A program made the position numbers and the translations under genes. The notes beneath the pieces are model-generated. The model was given only the letters and a program-made list of their open reading frames with translations, did not search any database and was not told the DNA's origin. A stretch of DNA of 64,000 bases from Pseudocitrobacter cyperus. GTDB lineage: Bacteria; Pseudomonadota; Gammaproteobacteria; Enterobacterales; Enterobacteriaceae. The stretch lies in the NCBI RefSeq assembly GCF_039889165.1, contig NZ_JAYMYY010000004.1:1-64000 (forward strand). The letters are read 5' to 3'. How positions within the stretch are numbered: position 1 is the stretch's first letter; every line of letters begins with the position of its first letter. Below, one piece after another: positions 33,345 to 42,159 of this stretch.

Positions 33345-34577
33345 ATGAGTAATAAAGCACTGGAAGGTGTAACTGTTGTTGAACTGGCGACATTTATCGC
33401 CGTACCTGCAGCCGGACGTATGTTGGCGGATATGGGGGCGACAGTCATTAAAATAGAGTCCCTTGACGGCGATAATTTGCGTTATACCGCGCCAACGGAA
33501 GGTCGCCCTCTGAATCAGTATGAAAACACCACGTTTGATTTAGAAAATGCCAATAAGCGTGGCATTGCGATTAACACCAAAACGGAAGCCGGGCGGAAAA
33601 TACTTTTTCAACTGCTGGAAAAAGCGGACATCTTTCTCACTAACTGGCGCCCTAAGGCGCGTGAACGCGCCGGGTTAAGTTATGAATCGCTGAAAGCGAA
33701 GTTTCCGAAGCTGGTTTATGCCAGCGTGACCGGTTATGGCGAGAGCGGCCCGGATCAGGATCTGCCCGGTTTTGATTACACGGCATTTTTTGCCCGTGCG
33801 GGGATCCTCGGCTCTCTGTACCAGAAAGGCACGGTACCGATGAATGTCATCCCAGGGCTGGGCGATCACCAGTGCGCGATGGGGCTGGTTTCCGGCGTAC
33901 TGGCTGCCTACATCCGGGCAATGAATACCGGGCTTGGCGAGTATGTCTCAACCAACCTGTTACATACCTCTATTTATACTCAGGCGATTATGGTTCAGGC
34001 GGCGCAGTATCCGGACTACGGCCAGCCTTACCCAATCGATCGCCGTACCACCACCAGCCCGTTCGTACTGGCCTACAAAACCCGCGATGAGCGTTTTGTG
34101 CAGGTGTGTATGCCGGTTTATGACGCCTATTACGCGAAGTTTATGAGCTGTATTGGTCGCCCTGACCTGGCGGAAGATGAGCGCTATACCCGTTTGCAGG
34201 AAGTGGCGAAACACAAACGCTCCCCTGAGGTGTATGACATCGTCTGGGCGCAAATTGAGCAGAAAACCGCGCAAGAGTGGCGGCAAATCTTTATTGAAAA
34301 CGATATCCCCTTCAGCGTGGCGCAAACCTGGGAAGAGGTGTTACAGGACGAGCAGGCCTGGGCGATTGATGTTTTCTATTCCATGAAATATGACAACGGC
34401 AGCGAAAAAGCGCTGGTGCGTTCGCCTATCTCCATGCGCGAATGCGGTCTGCCGGAATATCGTCGCGCGCCCCTGCTGGGCGAAGACTCACCGGCTATTC
34501 TGCGCGAGCTTGGCTATAGCGAAGAGGACATCGCGGGCCTTGAAAGCAATAAAGATATCTCCGTCTGGCGTGATTGA
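33345..34577 (+). CDS. Type III CoA-transferase, FldA-like
   Basis: A 410-residue CaiB/BaiF/Frc-family transferase. The conserved N-terminal block VVELATFIAVPAAGRMLADM and the nucleotide-contact KIES are present. The catalytic aspartate that forms an aspartyl-CoA anhydride is probably Asp174 in PGLGDHQ. The stretches RYTAPTEGRPLNQ and PGFDYTAFFARAG strongly recall FldA, the cinnamoyl-CoA:phenyllactate CoA-transferase of Clostridium sporogenes (from memory, not aligned). It would move CoA from the reduced or unsaturated acid product to the incoming 2-hydroxy acid, so no ATP is spent per turn. The gene is followed by the dehydratase activator and subunits in the same order as fldAIBC. Confidence 0.88.
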   Translation: MSNKALEGVTVVELATFIAVPAAGRMLADMGATVIKIESLDGDNLRYTAPTEGRPLNQYENTTFDLENANKRGIAINTKTEAGRKILFQLLEKADIFLTNWRPKARERAGLSYESLKAKFPKLVYASVTGYGESGPDQDLPGFDYTAFFARAGILGSLYQKGTVPMNVIPGLGDHQCAMGLVSGVLAAYIRAMNTGLGEYVSTNLLHTSIYTQAIMVQAAQYPDYGQPYPIDRRTTTSPFVLAYKTRDERFVQVCMPVYDAYYAKFMSCIGRPDLAEDERYTRLQEVAKHKRSPEVYDIVWAQIEQKTAQEWRQIFIENDIPFSVAQTWEEVLQDEQAWAIDVFYSMKYDNGSEKALVRSPISMRECGLPEYRRAPLLGEDSPAILRELGYSEEDIAGLESNKDISVWRD

Positions 34578-34595
34578 CAGCGTAAAGGAGTGACG

Positions 34596-35423
34596 ATGAT
34601 GCACGACATAATCACCCTGGGCGTCGATATCGGTTCGTCGGCATCCAAATGCGTCATTATGCGTAACGGCAGTGACATCGTGGCGAAATCGCTGGCGCCG
34701 GTGGGCGCTGGCACATCCGGCCCGGAAAAAGCGATTGCCGACGTTTTGCAGCAGTATGGCGGCAGCCTCACGGATATTCACTGGATATGCGCCACGGGTT
34801 ATGGCCGTAACTCACTAAAGGCGGCCAATAAAGAGGTCAGCGAATTGAGCTGTCACGCCAAAGGGGCGAACTATCTCTTTCCCGGCGTGAAAACGGTCAT
34901 TGATATTGGCGGTCAGGATGTTAAAGCGCTGCATATGGATGGTCAGGGGCGGTTGCTCAATTTTGTGATGAACGATAAATGCGCGGCGGGTACCGGGCGT
35001 TTTCTCGATGTCATGTCACGGGTTCTGGAAACTGATATTGGCGAACTGGCCGCGCAGGGGGCGCTTTCACAAAAGCGCGTCACCATCAGTTCAACCTGTA
35101 CGGTCTTTTCCGAAACCGAGGTGATTTCACATTTAGCGAACAGCGAAACGATCCCGGACATTATTAATGGCATTCATCAATCCGTGTCCAGCCGTATTGC
35201 GGGTCTTGCCAAGCGCGTCGGTATTGAAGCTCCGGTAGTGATGACCGGCGGCGTATCGAGGAATTTCGAAGTGGTACGCTGCGTCAGCGAAGAAATTAAT
35301 GCGCCAATCGCAACCTCTCCGCTATCCCAATTTAATGGCGCCATCGGCGCGGCGATATATGCGTGGGAATCCTATCGCCAGACAAAGAATAACGAAACAA
35401 TTATCACAGGAAGAATTTTATGA
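34596..35423 (+). CDS. 2-hydroxyacyl-CoA dehydratase activator (BadF/HgdC/FldI-type ATPase)
   Basis: A 275-residue ASKHA-fold ATPase. The phosphate motif is GVDIGSSASK (9-18). Cys129 (NDKCAAGTGRF) and Cys168 (SSTCTVFSE) are the pair that, in the homodimer, holds one [4Fe-4S] cluster. The adenosine motif is VMTGGVSRN. Such archerases use ATP to push a single low-potential electron into the dehydratase, starting its ketyl-radical cycle, and are very oxygen sensitive. AAGGAG precedes ATG 34596; 34599 is also possible. The stop overlaps the next ATG by four bases (ATGA), so expression is coupled to the dehydratase. Confidence 0.92.
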   Translation: MMHDIITLGVDIGSSASKCVIMRNGSDIVAKSLAPVGAGTSGPEKAIADVLQQYGGSLTDIHWICATGYGRNSLKAANKEVSELSCHAKGANYLFPGVKTVIDIGGQDVKALHMDGQGRLLNFVMNDKCAAGTGRFLDVMSRVLETDIGELAAQGALSQKRVTISSTCTVFSETEVISHLANSETIPDIINGIHQSVSSRIAGLAKRVGIEAPVVMTGGVSRNFEVVRCVSEEINAPIATSPLSQFNGAIGAAIYAWESYRQTKNNETIITGRIL

Positions 35424-36661
35424 GCGATGTAATTAACGCAACGCCAGAATATATTCCAGCCAGGAAAAGGCTGCAACAAATTGCCGCCGATGCTTACCAG
35501 CGGGCCTGGGATGCCAAAGCTAACGGTGAAATGGTCGGCTGGTGCGCATCTAACTTTCCGCAGGAAATTGCCGAAACGCTGGGGCTATGCGTCGTCTACC
35601 CGGAAAACCAGGCGGCAGCGATTGCGGCCAAAGGCGGCGGCCTGCGAATGTGCGAGCATGCCGAGAGCCTGGGCTATTCCAACGATATCTGCGCTTATGC
35701 CCGTATCAGCCTCTCATTTATGGATGTGAAGCACTGCGATGAGATGGATATGCCGCAGCCGGACTTCGTGCTGTGCAGTAATAATATCTGTAACTGCATG
35801 ATTAAGTGGTATGAAAATATCGCCTATGAGTTGCAGATCCCGATGATCCTCATCGATATCCCCTATAAGAATGAATATGACACTGATGATGTTTCCGTGC
35901 GTTATATCCAGGGGCAATTCGATGATGCTATTCGCCAACTGGAGAATATTACCGGCAAAACTTTCTCGCAGGAAAAATTTAAAGAGGTTTGCGAAATATC
36001 ACAGCGCACCGGCAGAGCATGGCTGAAAGCCGCTGAGTATTGCCAGTATCAGCCGTCGCCAATGAACGGTTTTGATCTGTTTAACCATATGGCGGTGGCG
36101 GTCTGCGCCCGAGGAAAACAGGAAGCAGCCGAAGCCTTTGAATTACTGTGTGAAGAGATGGAACAAAATATCCGTGAAAATAAATCGACCTATAAAGGCG
36201 AAGAGAAATTCCGGGTTCTGTTTGAAGGCATTGCCTGCTGGCCCTATTTGCGCGCTACTTCCACGCCGCTGAAGGAGCAGGGAATAAATGTTACCGCCAC
36301 GGTCTATGCCACGGCATTTGGTGTGATTTACCAGAATAGCGCAGAGATGATGCGCGCCTACTCATACGTTCCCAACTGCGTATCGGTAGAGCGTGCGGCG
36401 GATATGCGTATTGATGTTTGCCGGCAGAATAACGTCGACGGTGCGGTTATTCATATTAACCGTAGCTGCAAGATGTGGAGCGGCATTATGCCCGAGATCG
36501 AGCGTAAGCTTCGCCGTGAATTACAGATCCCGACCGTCACCTTTGACGGCGATCAGGCCGATCCGCGTGGCTTCTCTGAAGCGCAATATGTGACGCGTAT
36601 CGAAGCGCTGGCGGAAATTATGGCGGCGAACAAAGCTGCGGCTCAGGGAGGCGATCGCTAA
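35420..36661 (+). CDS. 2-hydroxyacyl-CoA dehydratase, larger subunit (FldB-like)
   Basis: A 413-residue HgdB/FldB/HadB-family subunit. The conserved GWCASNFPQEIAETLG (Cys42), MCEHAESLGYSND (Cys78) and LCSNNICNCM (Cys119, 124, 126) supply likely [4Fe-4S] ligands. INRSCKMWSG and FDGDQADPR are in the C-terminal part. The dehydratase removes water from (R)-2-hydroxyacyl-CoA to give an (E)-2-enoyl-CoA by a radical route. The motif wording is closer to aryl-lactoyl-CoA dehydratase FldB than to the E. coli orphan YjiM, but the substrate is inferred. It overlaps both neighbours (ATGA before, TAATG after), showing tight stoichiometric expression. Confidence 0.92.
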   Translation: MSDVINATPEYIPARKRLQQIAADAYQRAWDAKANGEMVGWCASNFPQEIAETLGLCVVYPENQAAAIAAKGGGLRMCEHAESLGYSNDICAYARISLSFMDVKHCDEMDMPQPDFVLCSNNICNCMIKWYENIAYELQIPMILIDIPYKNEYDTDDVSVRYIQGQFDDAIRQLENITGKTFSQEKFKEVCEISQRTGRAWLKAAEYCQYQPSPMNGFDLFNHMAVAVCARGKQEAAEAFELLCEEMEQNIRENKSTYKGEEKFRVLFEGIACWPYLRATSTPLKEQGINVTATVYATAFGVIYQNSAEMMRAYSYVPNCVSVERAADMRIDVCRQNNVDGAVIHINRSCKMWSGIMPEIERKLRRELQIPTVTFDGDQADPRGFSEAQYVTRIEALAEIMAANKAAAQGGDR

Positions 36662-37797
36662 TGGACACATTAAAGCAAATGCTGGATCAGTTGCAGACGG
36701 TGGCAAATACGCCCGCTCAACAACTCGATCATCTGGTGAAAAGCGGTAAGAAAGTGGTTGGCTGTTTTCCGGAATATACGCCGGATGAAATTGTGTATGC
36801 CGCCGGGCTCGTGCCGTTTGGTATCTGGGGGCAGGAAGGGCGAGAAATCACCGAAGCGAAGAAATATTTCCCGCCCTTTTATTGTGCGCTGGCGCTTTCC
36901 TCACTGGAGATGGGGCTTGATACGGTGCTCAATAAATTATCGGCGGTCATTATCCCCTCGCTGTGCGATACGTTGAAATGTCTGGGGCAGAACTGGAAAA
37001 CGGGTGTACCTCAGGTTCCCTTTATTCAGCTCGTGCATCCGCAGAATCGCGAAACCGCCGCCGGGATTGATTTCCTGACCGCACAGTATAAAAAAATTGC
37101 CGAACAGTTGACCGCCATTTCAGGTATTCCCGTTACTGATGAAGGGCTCGCTGAGGCAATAGAACGCTACAACCAGCATCGGGCGGCACTACGTGCCTTT
37201 TCGCTGGCGGCGGCGAAATATCCCCATATTTTTACCCCCGCGCTGCGTAATGCGGTAATTAAGAGCGGCTACTTTATGGATGTCGTCGAACACACTCGCC
37301 GTGTCTGGGATATTGTGACGCTCGCCAATCAGCAACCTTTAGAAGCCTGGCACGGGCATAAAGTTGTCATTACCGGCATTATCGCCGACAGCCCGGCGCT
37401 GCTGCAGATTTTTGCCGATAACCAGATGGCGATTGTTGCCGATGAAGTGGCCCATGAATCCCGCCGCTTCCGTCAGGATGTGCCGGAGGATAGCTGCCCA
37501 TGGCGAGCGATGGCGCGACAGATTGCAGAACTGAAAGGTTGCTCCCTGCTTTTCGATGTGAAGAAAACCCGTGGCAGTGTGCTGGCGGAGATGGTGCGCG
37601 AGCATCATGCCGACGGCGTGGTGTATTTACTGACCAAATTCTGCGACCCGGAAGAGTTTGATGCGCCGGTAATTAAAAAATATCTCGATAGAGAAGGGAT
37701 CCCTTCAATCATTATCGAGATTGACCAACAAACTAAAACATATGAGCAGGCCAGAACGGCATTGCAGACATTCGCTGATGTTTTGTCAGTGAAGTAA
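36661..37797 (+). CDS. 2-hydroxyacyl-CoA dehydratase, smaller subunit (FldC-like)
   Basis: A 378-residue partner subunit of the same family. It has KVVGCFPEYTPDEIVYAAG near the start, then PSLCDTLKCLGQNWK, FIQLVHPQNR and KFCDPEEFDAPVIKK. C-terminal EIDQQTKTYEQARTALQTFAD closes the fold. It would bind the second [4Fe-4S] cluster of the heterodimer. It has the usual length for FldC/HadC. It ends the transferase-activator-dehydratase group; an 84-base gap follows before the transporter. Confidence 0.9.
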   Translation: MDTLKQMLDQLQTVANTPAQQLDHLVKSGKKVVGCFPEYTPDEIVYAAGLVPFGIWGQEGREITEAKKYFPPFYCALALSSLEMGLDTVLNKLSAVIIPSLCDTLKCLGQNWKTGVPQVPFIQLVHPQNRETAAGIDFLTAQYKKIAEQLTAISGIPVTDEGLAEAIERYNQHRAALRAFSLAAAKYPHIFTPALRNAVIKSGYFMDVVEHTRRVWDIVTLANQQPLEAWHGHKVVITGIIADSPALLQIFADNQMAIVADEVAHESRRFRQDVPEDSCPWRAMARQIAELKGCSLLFDVKKTRGSVLAEMVREHHADGVVYLLTKFCDPEEFDAPVIKKYLDREGIPSIIIEIDQQTKTYEQARTALQTFADVLSVK

Positions 37798-37881
37798 TGG
37801 CATTGCATTTTGTTTGATTAAGCCTGGCGACGGAATCTGTCGCCAGGGTTGACGCTCTGTATAAAATATTATCGAGGATTT

Positions 37882-39204
37882 ATGGGCATACTATGTCTGG
37901 TAATCGGTCTCGTTATTTTGATGGCGATGTGTATGAAAGGCATACACGTTTTCATTTCCGTTTTTGTCACCAGCCTTTTTCTGGCAGTGACAGCATGGAT
38001 GACCTCAGCAGGAACAATAAACCCGCTGGATATTATATTAAAAATATATACCGGAGGCGTAGGCAGTTATTTTGGTAACTTTTTCTTTATCTTCGTCCTC
38101 GGGGCTATTTTCGGCAAGTTAACGGCAATTAGCGGCGCGGCGGATAGCGTGGCGTCGTTTATTATCGGCAAATTTGGTGAAAAAGCGGTTATCCCTTCAC
38201 TGGTGGCTGCCTGCGCAATTCTGGCTTATGGCGGCGTCTCCGTTTTCGTTGCGCTGTTCACCGTCTACTCCATGATGGTCAGCCTCTTTCGGAAAGCGAA
38301 TTTGCCGCGCCGCTTAATTCCGGCGGTCTATTTTGCCGGGGCAGGCACGTTCGTCATGATCATGCCCGGCTCACCGCAAATTCAAAACCTGATCCCGATG
38401 AAATTTCTCGGCACCTCCGCCACCGCGGGGCTGGTACCCGGCATGATCACCGCACTGTTCCAGGTGACGCTGGTTATCGTCTACCTGAGCTGGCTGTTTA
38501 AGCGTGTGCGGGCAAATGGCGAGGGCTGGCAGGAAGATGAAAAGAGCGCCAAAGCCGGAAACAGCGCGCCTGCGCGCACGCTGCCGCATGTGGTGGTGGC
38601 GCTGCTGCCGATGCTGGTGCTGTTGGTTGTGCTGAACGTACTGAAGTGGGATCCGGCCATCGCGCTGTTCGCCGCGATCGTCGCGGCGCTGGTGGTCTAC
38701 CTGCGCTATCTGAACTGGAAAGAGATCATCAGCAACCTGGCCGCCGGCACGATGGAAGGGGTGATGTCGTTGTTCAACACGGCAGTGATCGTCGGTTTCG
38801 GCGCGCTGGTTATGACGCTGCCTGCGTTCCAGCAATCCTTCCAGGCGATTGTCCATTCCGGGCTGAATCCCTTAATGGTGACGGCGATTTCCGTCGGCGC
38901 GCTGGTGTTTATCAGCGGCTCAGGCTCCGGGGCGCTCAGCGTCGCGATGCCGCTTATCGCCAGCATGTTCCCGGCGAGCGTGGTTGACCAGGGGGCGCTG
39001 CACCGTGTGGCGACAATGTCCTGCATGAGTACTACTCCGCCGTTTAACGGGCTGATTGTGACGGTACTGAGCGTCTGCGGCGTGACCCATAAAGAGGGCT
39101 ACGGGCCGGTTGGCGTTCTGACGCTGGCGATCCCCCTGGTCGCGATGTGCTTCATGCTGCTGCTGTATGCGTTCCTGCCCGCCTCGCTGCTGGCGTTAGG
39201 TTAA
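37882..39204 (+). CDS. GntP-family carboxylate:H+ symporter
   Basis: A 440-residue inner-membrane protein with about 12 hydrophobic helices. The features are of the gluconate permease/GntP group: a GGVSVFVALFTVY region, the FAGAGTFVMIMPGSPQIQN re-entrant segment and GSGSGALSVAMP in the second half. The family carries hydroxy acids such as gluconate, D-serine or 3-hydroxybutyrate with protons. Placed between the dehydratase and the acyl-CoA dehydrogenase, it probably imports the 2-hydroxy acid substrate or exchanges product. ATG 37882 after GAGGATTT is preferred over 37849. Confidence 0.8.
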   Translation: MGILCLVIGLVILMAMCMKGIHVFISVFVTSLFLAVTAWMTSAGTINPLDIILKIYTGGVGSYFGNFFFIFVLGAIFGKLTAISGAADSVASFIIGKFGEKAVIPSLVAACAILAYGGVSVFVALFTVYSMMVSLFRKANLPRRLIPAVYFAGAGTFVMIMPGSPQIQNLIPMKFLGTSATAGLVPGMITALFQVTLVIVYLSWLFKRVRANGEGWQEDEKSAKAGNSAPARTLPHVVVALLPMLVLLVVLNVLKWDPAIALFAAIVAALVVYLRYLNWKEIISNLAAGTMEGVMSLFNTAVIVGFGALVMTLPAFQQSFQAIVHSGLNPLMVTAISVGALVFISGSGSGALSVAMPLIASMFPASVVDQGALHRVATMSCMSTTPPFNGLIVTVLSVCGVTHKEGYGPVGVLTLAIPLVAMCFMLLLYAFLPASLLALG

Positions 39205-39242
39205 GCATTTATCTTTTACATGGATTAAGGGAGACATAAACA

Positions 39243-40382
39243 ATGAATTTCCAGTTAACGGAAGAGCAAATCTTAATTCGCGACATGGTGCGCGAGTTTG
39301 TCGAAACGGAAGTTAAACCCATCGCGGCGGAAATCGATCGTGAACACCGTTTCCCGGCTGAAAGCGTTGCGCCGATGGCGGAAACCGGGCTGTTTGGTTT
39401 CAACATCGATGAAGCGTTCGGCGGGACAGGGGCGGATATTATCAGCTATGTCCTCGCCACCGAGGAGATGTCAAAGGTAAGCGCCGCACACGCCATGATC
39501 ATGGGCTCGCAGTGTTCTTTGACCGGGCCAATTATTCAGGAATATGCCGACGAAGAGACCAAACAGCGGTTGCTGCCTGGCGTGGTGAGCGGTGAAAAGA
39601 TTGGTTGCTTCTGCCTTTCTGAGCCCGGTGCCGGATGTGACGCGGCGGCTCAGCAGACGGTTGCCGTTCGCCGTGGCGATGAGTATGTGATTAACGGTTC
39701 CAAGCTGTGGATCACCGCCGCGCCTCAGGGGGCGTTTTATATCGTCTTTGCCATGACCGATAAAAGTCGCGGCGTCAAAGGCATCACCGCGTTTCTGGTT
39801 GAACGCGACAATCCTGGCATCAGCATTGGCATCCCGGAAGAGAAAATGGGCATGAACGGATCGGATACCTGCTCCGTCAGCTTTAGCGATTGCGTGGTTC
39901 CGGTGAGCGCGCGTCTGGGCGAAGAGGGGCAAGGGTTCCATATTGCCATGTCAACGCTGGATGGTGGCCGCCTGAGCTGTTCGGCGATTGCGCTGGGCAT
40001 TGCCCAAAGCGCGCTGGACGCCACCATCGCCTACACCAAAGAGCGTATTCAGTTTGGTAAACCGATTGCCGCCAACCAGGGCGTGCAGTGGATGCTGGTG
40101 GAGATGGCGACGCGTGTCGATTGCGCCCGCATGCTGGTCTATCGTGCAGCGGCGGCAAAAATGGCCGGGGAAGCGTACACCCTCGAGTCAGCGCAGGCGA
40201 AGCTCTACGCCGCCGAAACCGCCACCTACGTGACGCAAAAAGCGGTACAGCTTCATGGCGGCATGGGCTACACCAAATCGTATCCGGTCGAGCGCCTGAT
40301 GCGTGAAGCCAAGCTAACGGAAATCTTTGAAGGCACCAGCGAGATCCAACGCATGGTGATTGCAAAGCATATTTTGGCCTGA
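39243..40382 (+). CDS. Acyl-CoA dehydrogenase (probable enoyl-CoA reductase)
   Basis: A 379-residue FAD flavoprotein of the ACAD family. It has an N-terminal helical domain, the FAD/substrate motif CLSEPGAGCDAAAQ, LHGGMGYTKSYPVERLMR, and the catalytic base Glu363 in IFEGTSEIQR. Physiologically, and given the dehydratase upstream and ETF downstream, it most likely runs in reverse, reducing the enoyl-CoA to a saturated acyl-CoA with electrons from reduced ETF. Equivalents are AcdA in the fld pathway and CaiA in carnitine reduction. The chain length or aryl nature of the substrate is not shown. Confidence 0.88.
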   Translation: MNFQLTEEQILIRDMVREFVETEVKPIAAEIDREHRFPAESVAPMAETGLFGFNIDEAFGGTGADIISYVLATEEMSKVSAAHAMIMGSQCSLTGPIIQEYADEETKQRLLPGVVSGEKIGCFCLSEPGAGCDAAAQQTVAVRRGDEYVINGSKLWITAAPQGAFYIVFAMTDKSRGVKGITAFLVERDNPGISIGIPEEKMGMNGSDTCSVSFSDCVVPVSARLGEEGQGFHIAMSTLDGGRLSCSAIALGIAQSALDATIAYTKERIQFGKPIAANQGVQWMLVEMATRVDCARMLVYRAAAAKMAGEAYTLESAQAKLYAAETATYVTQKAVQLHGGMGYTKSYPVERLMREAKLTEIFEGTSEIQRMVIAKHILA

Positions 40383-40415
40383 TGGTTTGATAGATAACGG
40401 AAGAGATATCAACGT

Positions 40416-41189
40416 ATGAAATTAATCACATGCTGCAAAGTGGTTCGCGATGAACTGGATATTACCACGGGGCCTGGCCGCGAACTGATAACGGAAAACG
40501 CAGGCTTGAAGATCAGCCTCTACGACCTGAACGCCCTGGAAGCTGCCGTCGAGATCGCGCAGGGGCATCCGGACTCACAGATTACCGTGTTGAGCCTGGG
40601 TAACAAGGCCATGCTCGAAAACTCGAAGATCCGCAAAGATATTTTATCCCGTGGCGCCGATGCGCTGACCGTCATTGCGGATGACGGTTGTGATGTCCTT
40701 TATCCAACGGAATCCGCGGCATTGCTGGCGAACGCGGCGGAAAAAATAGGCTTTGACCTGCTGATTTGCGGCGAGGGTTCCGGGGACTTATATGCCCAGC
40801 AAACCGGCATGCAGATTGGCGAGCGTTTAAATCTGCCCTGCATTAACGCAGTCAGCAAGATTACCGTTAATGGTTCCAGCGTAATTATTGAACGTACCCT
40901 GGAGGATTCGGTGGAGGAGCTTGAGCTATCGTTGCCTGCCGTCATTTCAGTCAGCTCAGATATCAACGTTCCAAAACTTCCCTCGATGAAAGCCATTCTG
41001 GCGGCGAATAAAAAACCGGTAACTCAATGGGGGCTCAGTGATGTTGACGGCGCTCTGGCGCAGACCACCGCTGTGCGCGTCTCGGCGCAGGCGCCAGAGC
41101 AGGCAGAGCGATTGGGCATTATCGTCGAAGGCGATTCCGATGAGGCTATTGCGACGCTGGCGGGATACTTACGTCAGGCCCTTAACTAA
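40416..41189 (+). CDS. etfB: Electron transfer flavoprotein beta subunit (FixA/YdiQ-like)
   Basis: A 257-residue EtfB. It has the AMP/FAD-contact region ILSRGADALTVIADD, the signature GEGSGDLYAQQTGMQIGE and the recognition-loop-like VISVSSDINVPKLPSMKAILAA. The wording is closest to the FixA/YdiQ group that serves CaiA/YdiO-type enoyl-CoA reductases rather than clostridial bifurcating ETFs. It pairs with etfA, which starts 24 bases later. Confidence 0.92.
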   Translation: MKLITCCKVVRDELDITTGPGRELITENAGLKISLYDLNALEAAVEIAQGHPDSQITVLSLGNKAMLENSKIRKDILSRGADALTVIADDGCDVLYPTESAALLANAAEKIGFDLLICGEGSGDLYAQQTGMQIGERLNLPCINAVSKITVNGSSVIIERTLEDSVEELELSLPAVISVSSDINVPKLPSMKAILAANKKPVTQWGLSDVDGALAQTTAVRVSAQAPEQAERLGIIVEGDSDEAIATLAGYLRQALN

Positions 41190-41213
41190 TTCATTTGAGC
41201 AAGGAAGTTTACT

Positions 41214-42155
41214 ATGGCAACGCTATTACCTTCTGTATTTGTCTATGCCGATAATACCCAGCGGATGGCTGAACTGGTGGCGCTTGGCCGCCAATGGGGC
41301 CAGCGAGTTCATTTGCTTTTCATCGGCAGTGACGCGCAGGCGCAGGAGTGCCTGTCCCTGGGGGCGGATGTAATCCACCATTTTTCCGCGCAAGAGGGCG
41401 TTATCGTTGAAGATTACGCGCTCTCTTTCAGCCAGGTGATTCGCGACGCTAATTCCCAGGGCCTGGTTGTTTTCTCCGCGTCCAAACGCGGTAAAGCCAT
41501 CGCGGCTCGTGTCGCCGCGCGTCTTGAGTGCGCTGCAATCAATGATGCATCCAGTGTAGAAATCGCCGAGGGCGCGATGATGGTTTCGCACCCGCTGTAC
41601 GGTGGCCTCGCTCATGGTCGGGTTCAGCTTCGTTCCGCCTGGAATGTCATCACGCTGGGGGCCGGGCAGACGGCAGACGGCGCGGCAGCCAGTGTCACCG
41701 CAACGGTCGAACCAGCCGCCTTTATCGCGCCGCCGCATGCGATTAAATTCCTGTCACGCAAGCTTAAACCGGCAAGCCAGGTTGATCTCGGCAAAGCGAA
41801 GTGCGTGGTGGGGGTTGGCCGAGGCTTTGCCAAAGAAGAGGATCTTGCGCTGGCTCAGCAGCTTGCCGCGGTATTACATGCAGAAGTGGGCTGTTCGCGA
41901 CCCATTGCCGAAGGTGAGGGGTGGATGGAGCAGGAGCGCTACGTTGGGGTTTCCGGCGTGGCGTTGGGTGCCGATGTTTATATTGCCGCCGGGATCTCCG
42001 GGCAGATCCAGCACATGGTTGGCGTCAATCGCGTGAAGACCATTGTGGCCGTCAACAAAGATAAAAACGCGCCGATATTCAGCGTGGCCGATTATGGCAT
42101 CGTGGGCGACCTGTACAAGATCCTTCCCGAACTAAGCAAGAAAATGGCGGAGTAA
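41214..42155 (+). CDS. etfA: Electron transfer flavoprotein alpha subunit (FixB/YdiR-like)
   Basis: A 313-residue EtfA. Its C-terminal FAD-binding domain shows VVGVGRGFAKEEDL, the GCSRPIAE(G) loop, then GVSGVALGADVYIAAGISGQIQH and VAVNKDKNAPIFSVADYGIVGD. These fit the FAD site of ETF. It receives electrons from FixC/FixX and hands them to the acyl-CoA dehydrogenase. Only four bases separate it from fixC. Confidence 0.93.
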   Translation: MATLLPSVFVYADNTQRMAELVALGRQWGQRVHLLFIGSDAQAQECLSLGADVIHHFSAQEGVIVEDYALSFSQVIRDANSQGLVVFSASKRGKAIAARVAARLECAAINDASSVEIAEGAMMVSHPLYGGLAHGRVQLRSAWNVITLGAGQTADGAAASVTATVEPAAFIAPPHAIKFLSRKLKPASQVDLGKAKCVVGVGRGFAKEEDLALAQQLAAVLHAEVGCSRPIAEGEGWMEQERYVGVSGVALGADVYIAAGISGQIQHMVGVNRVKTIVAVNKDKNAPIFSVADYGIVGDLYKILPELSKKMAE

Positions 42156-42159
42156 AAAC

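Noticed and set aside
31683..37797. Cluster as a lactate-to-propionate (acryloyl-CoA) or glutamate (hydroxyglutaryl-CoA) pathway
   Set aside because: Not excluded, but the transferase-activator-dehydratase order and motif wording resemble Fld more, and no glutaconate-type transferase or acryloyl-specific gene is present. Kept as an alternative, not the main call.
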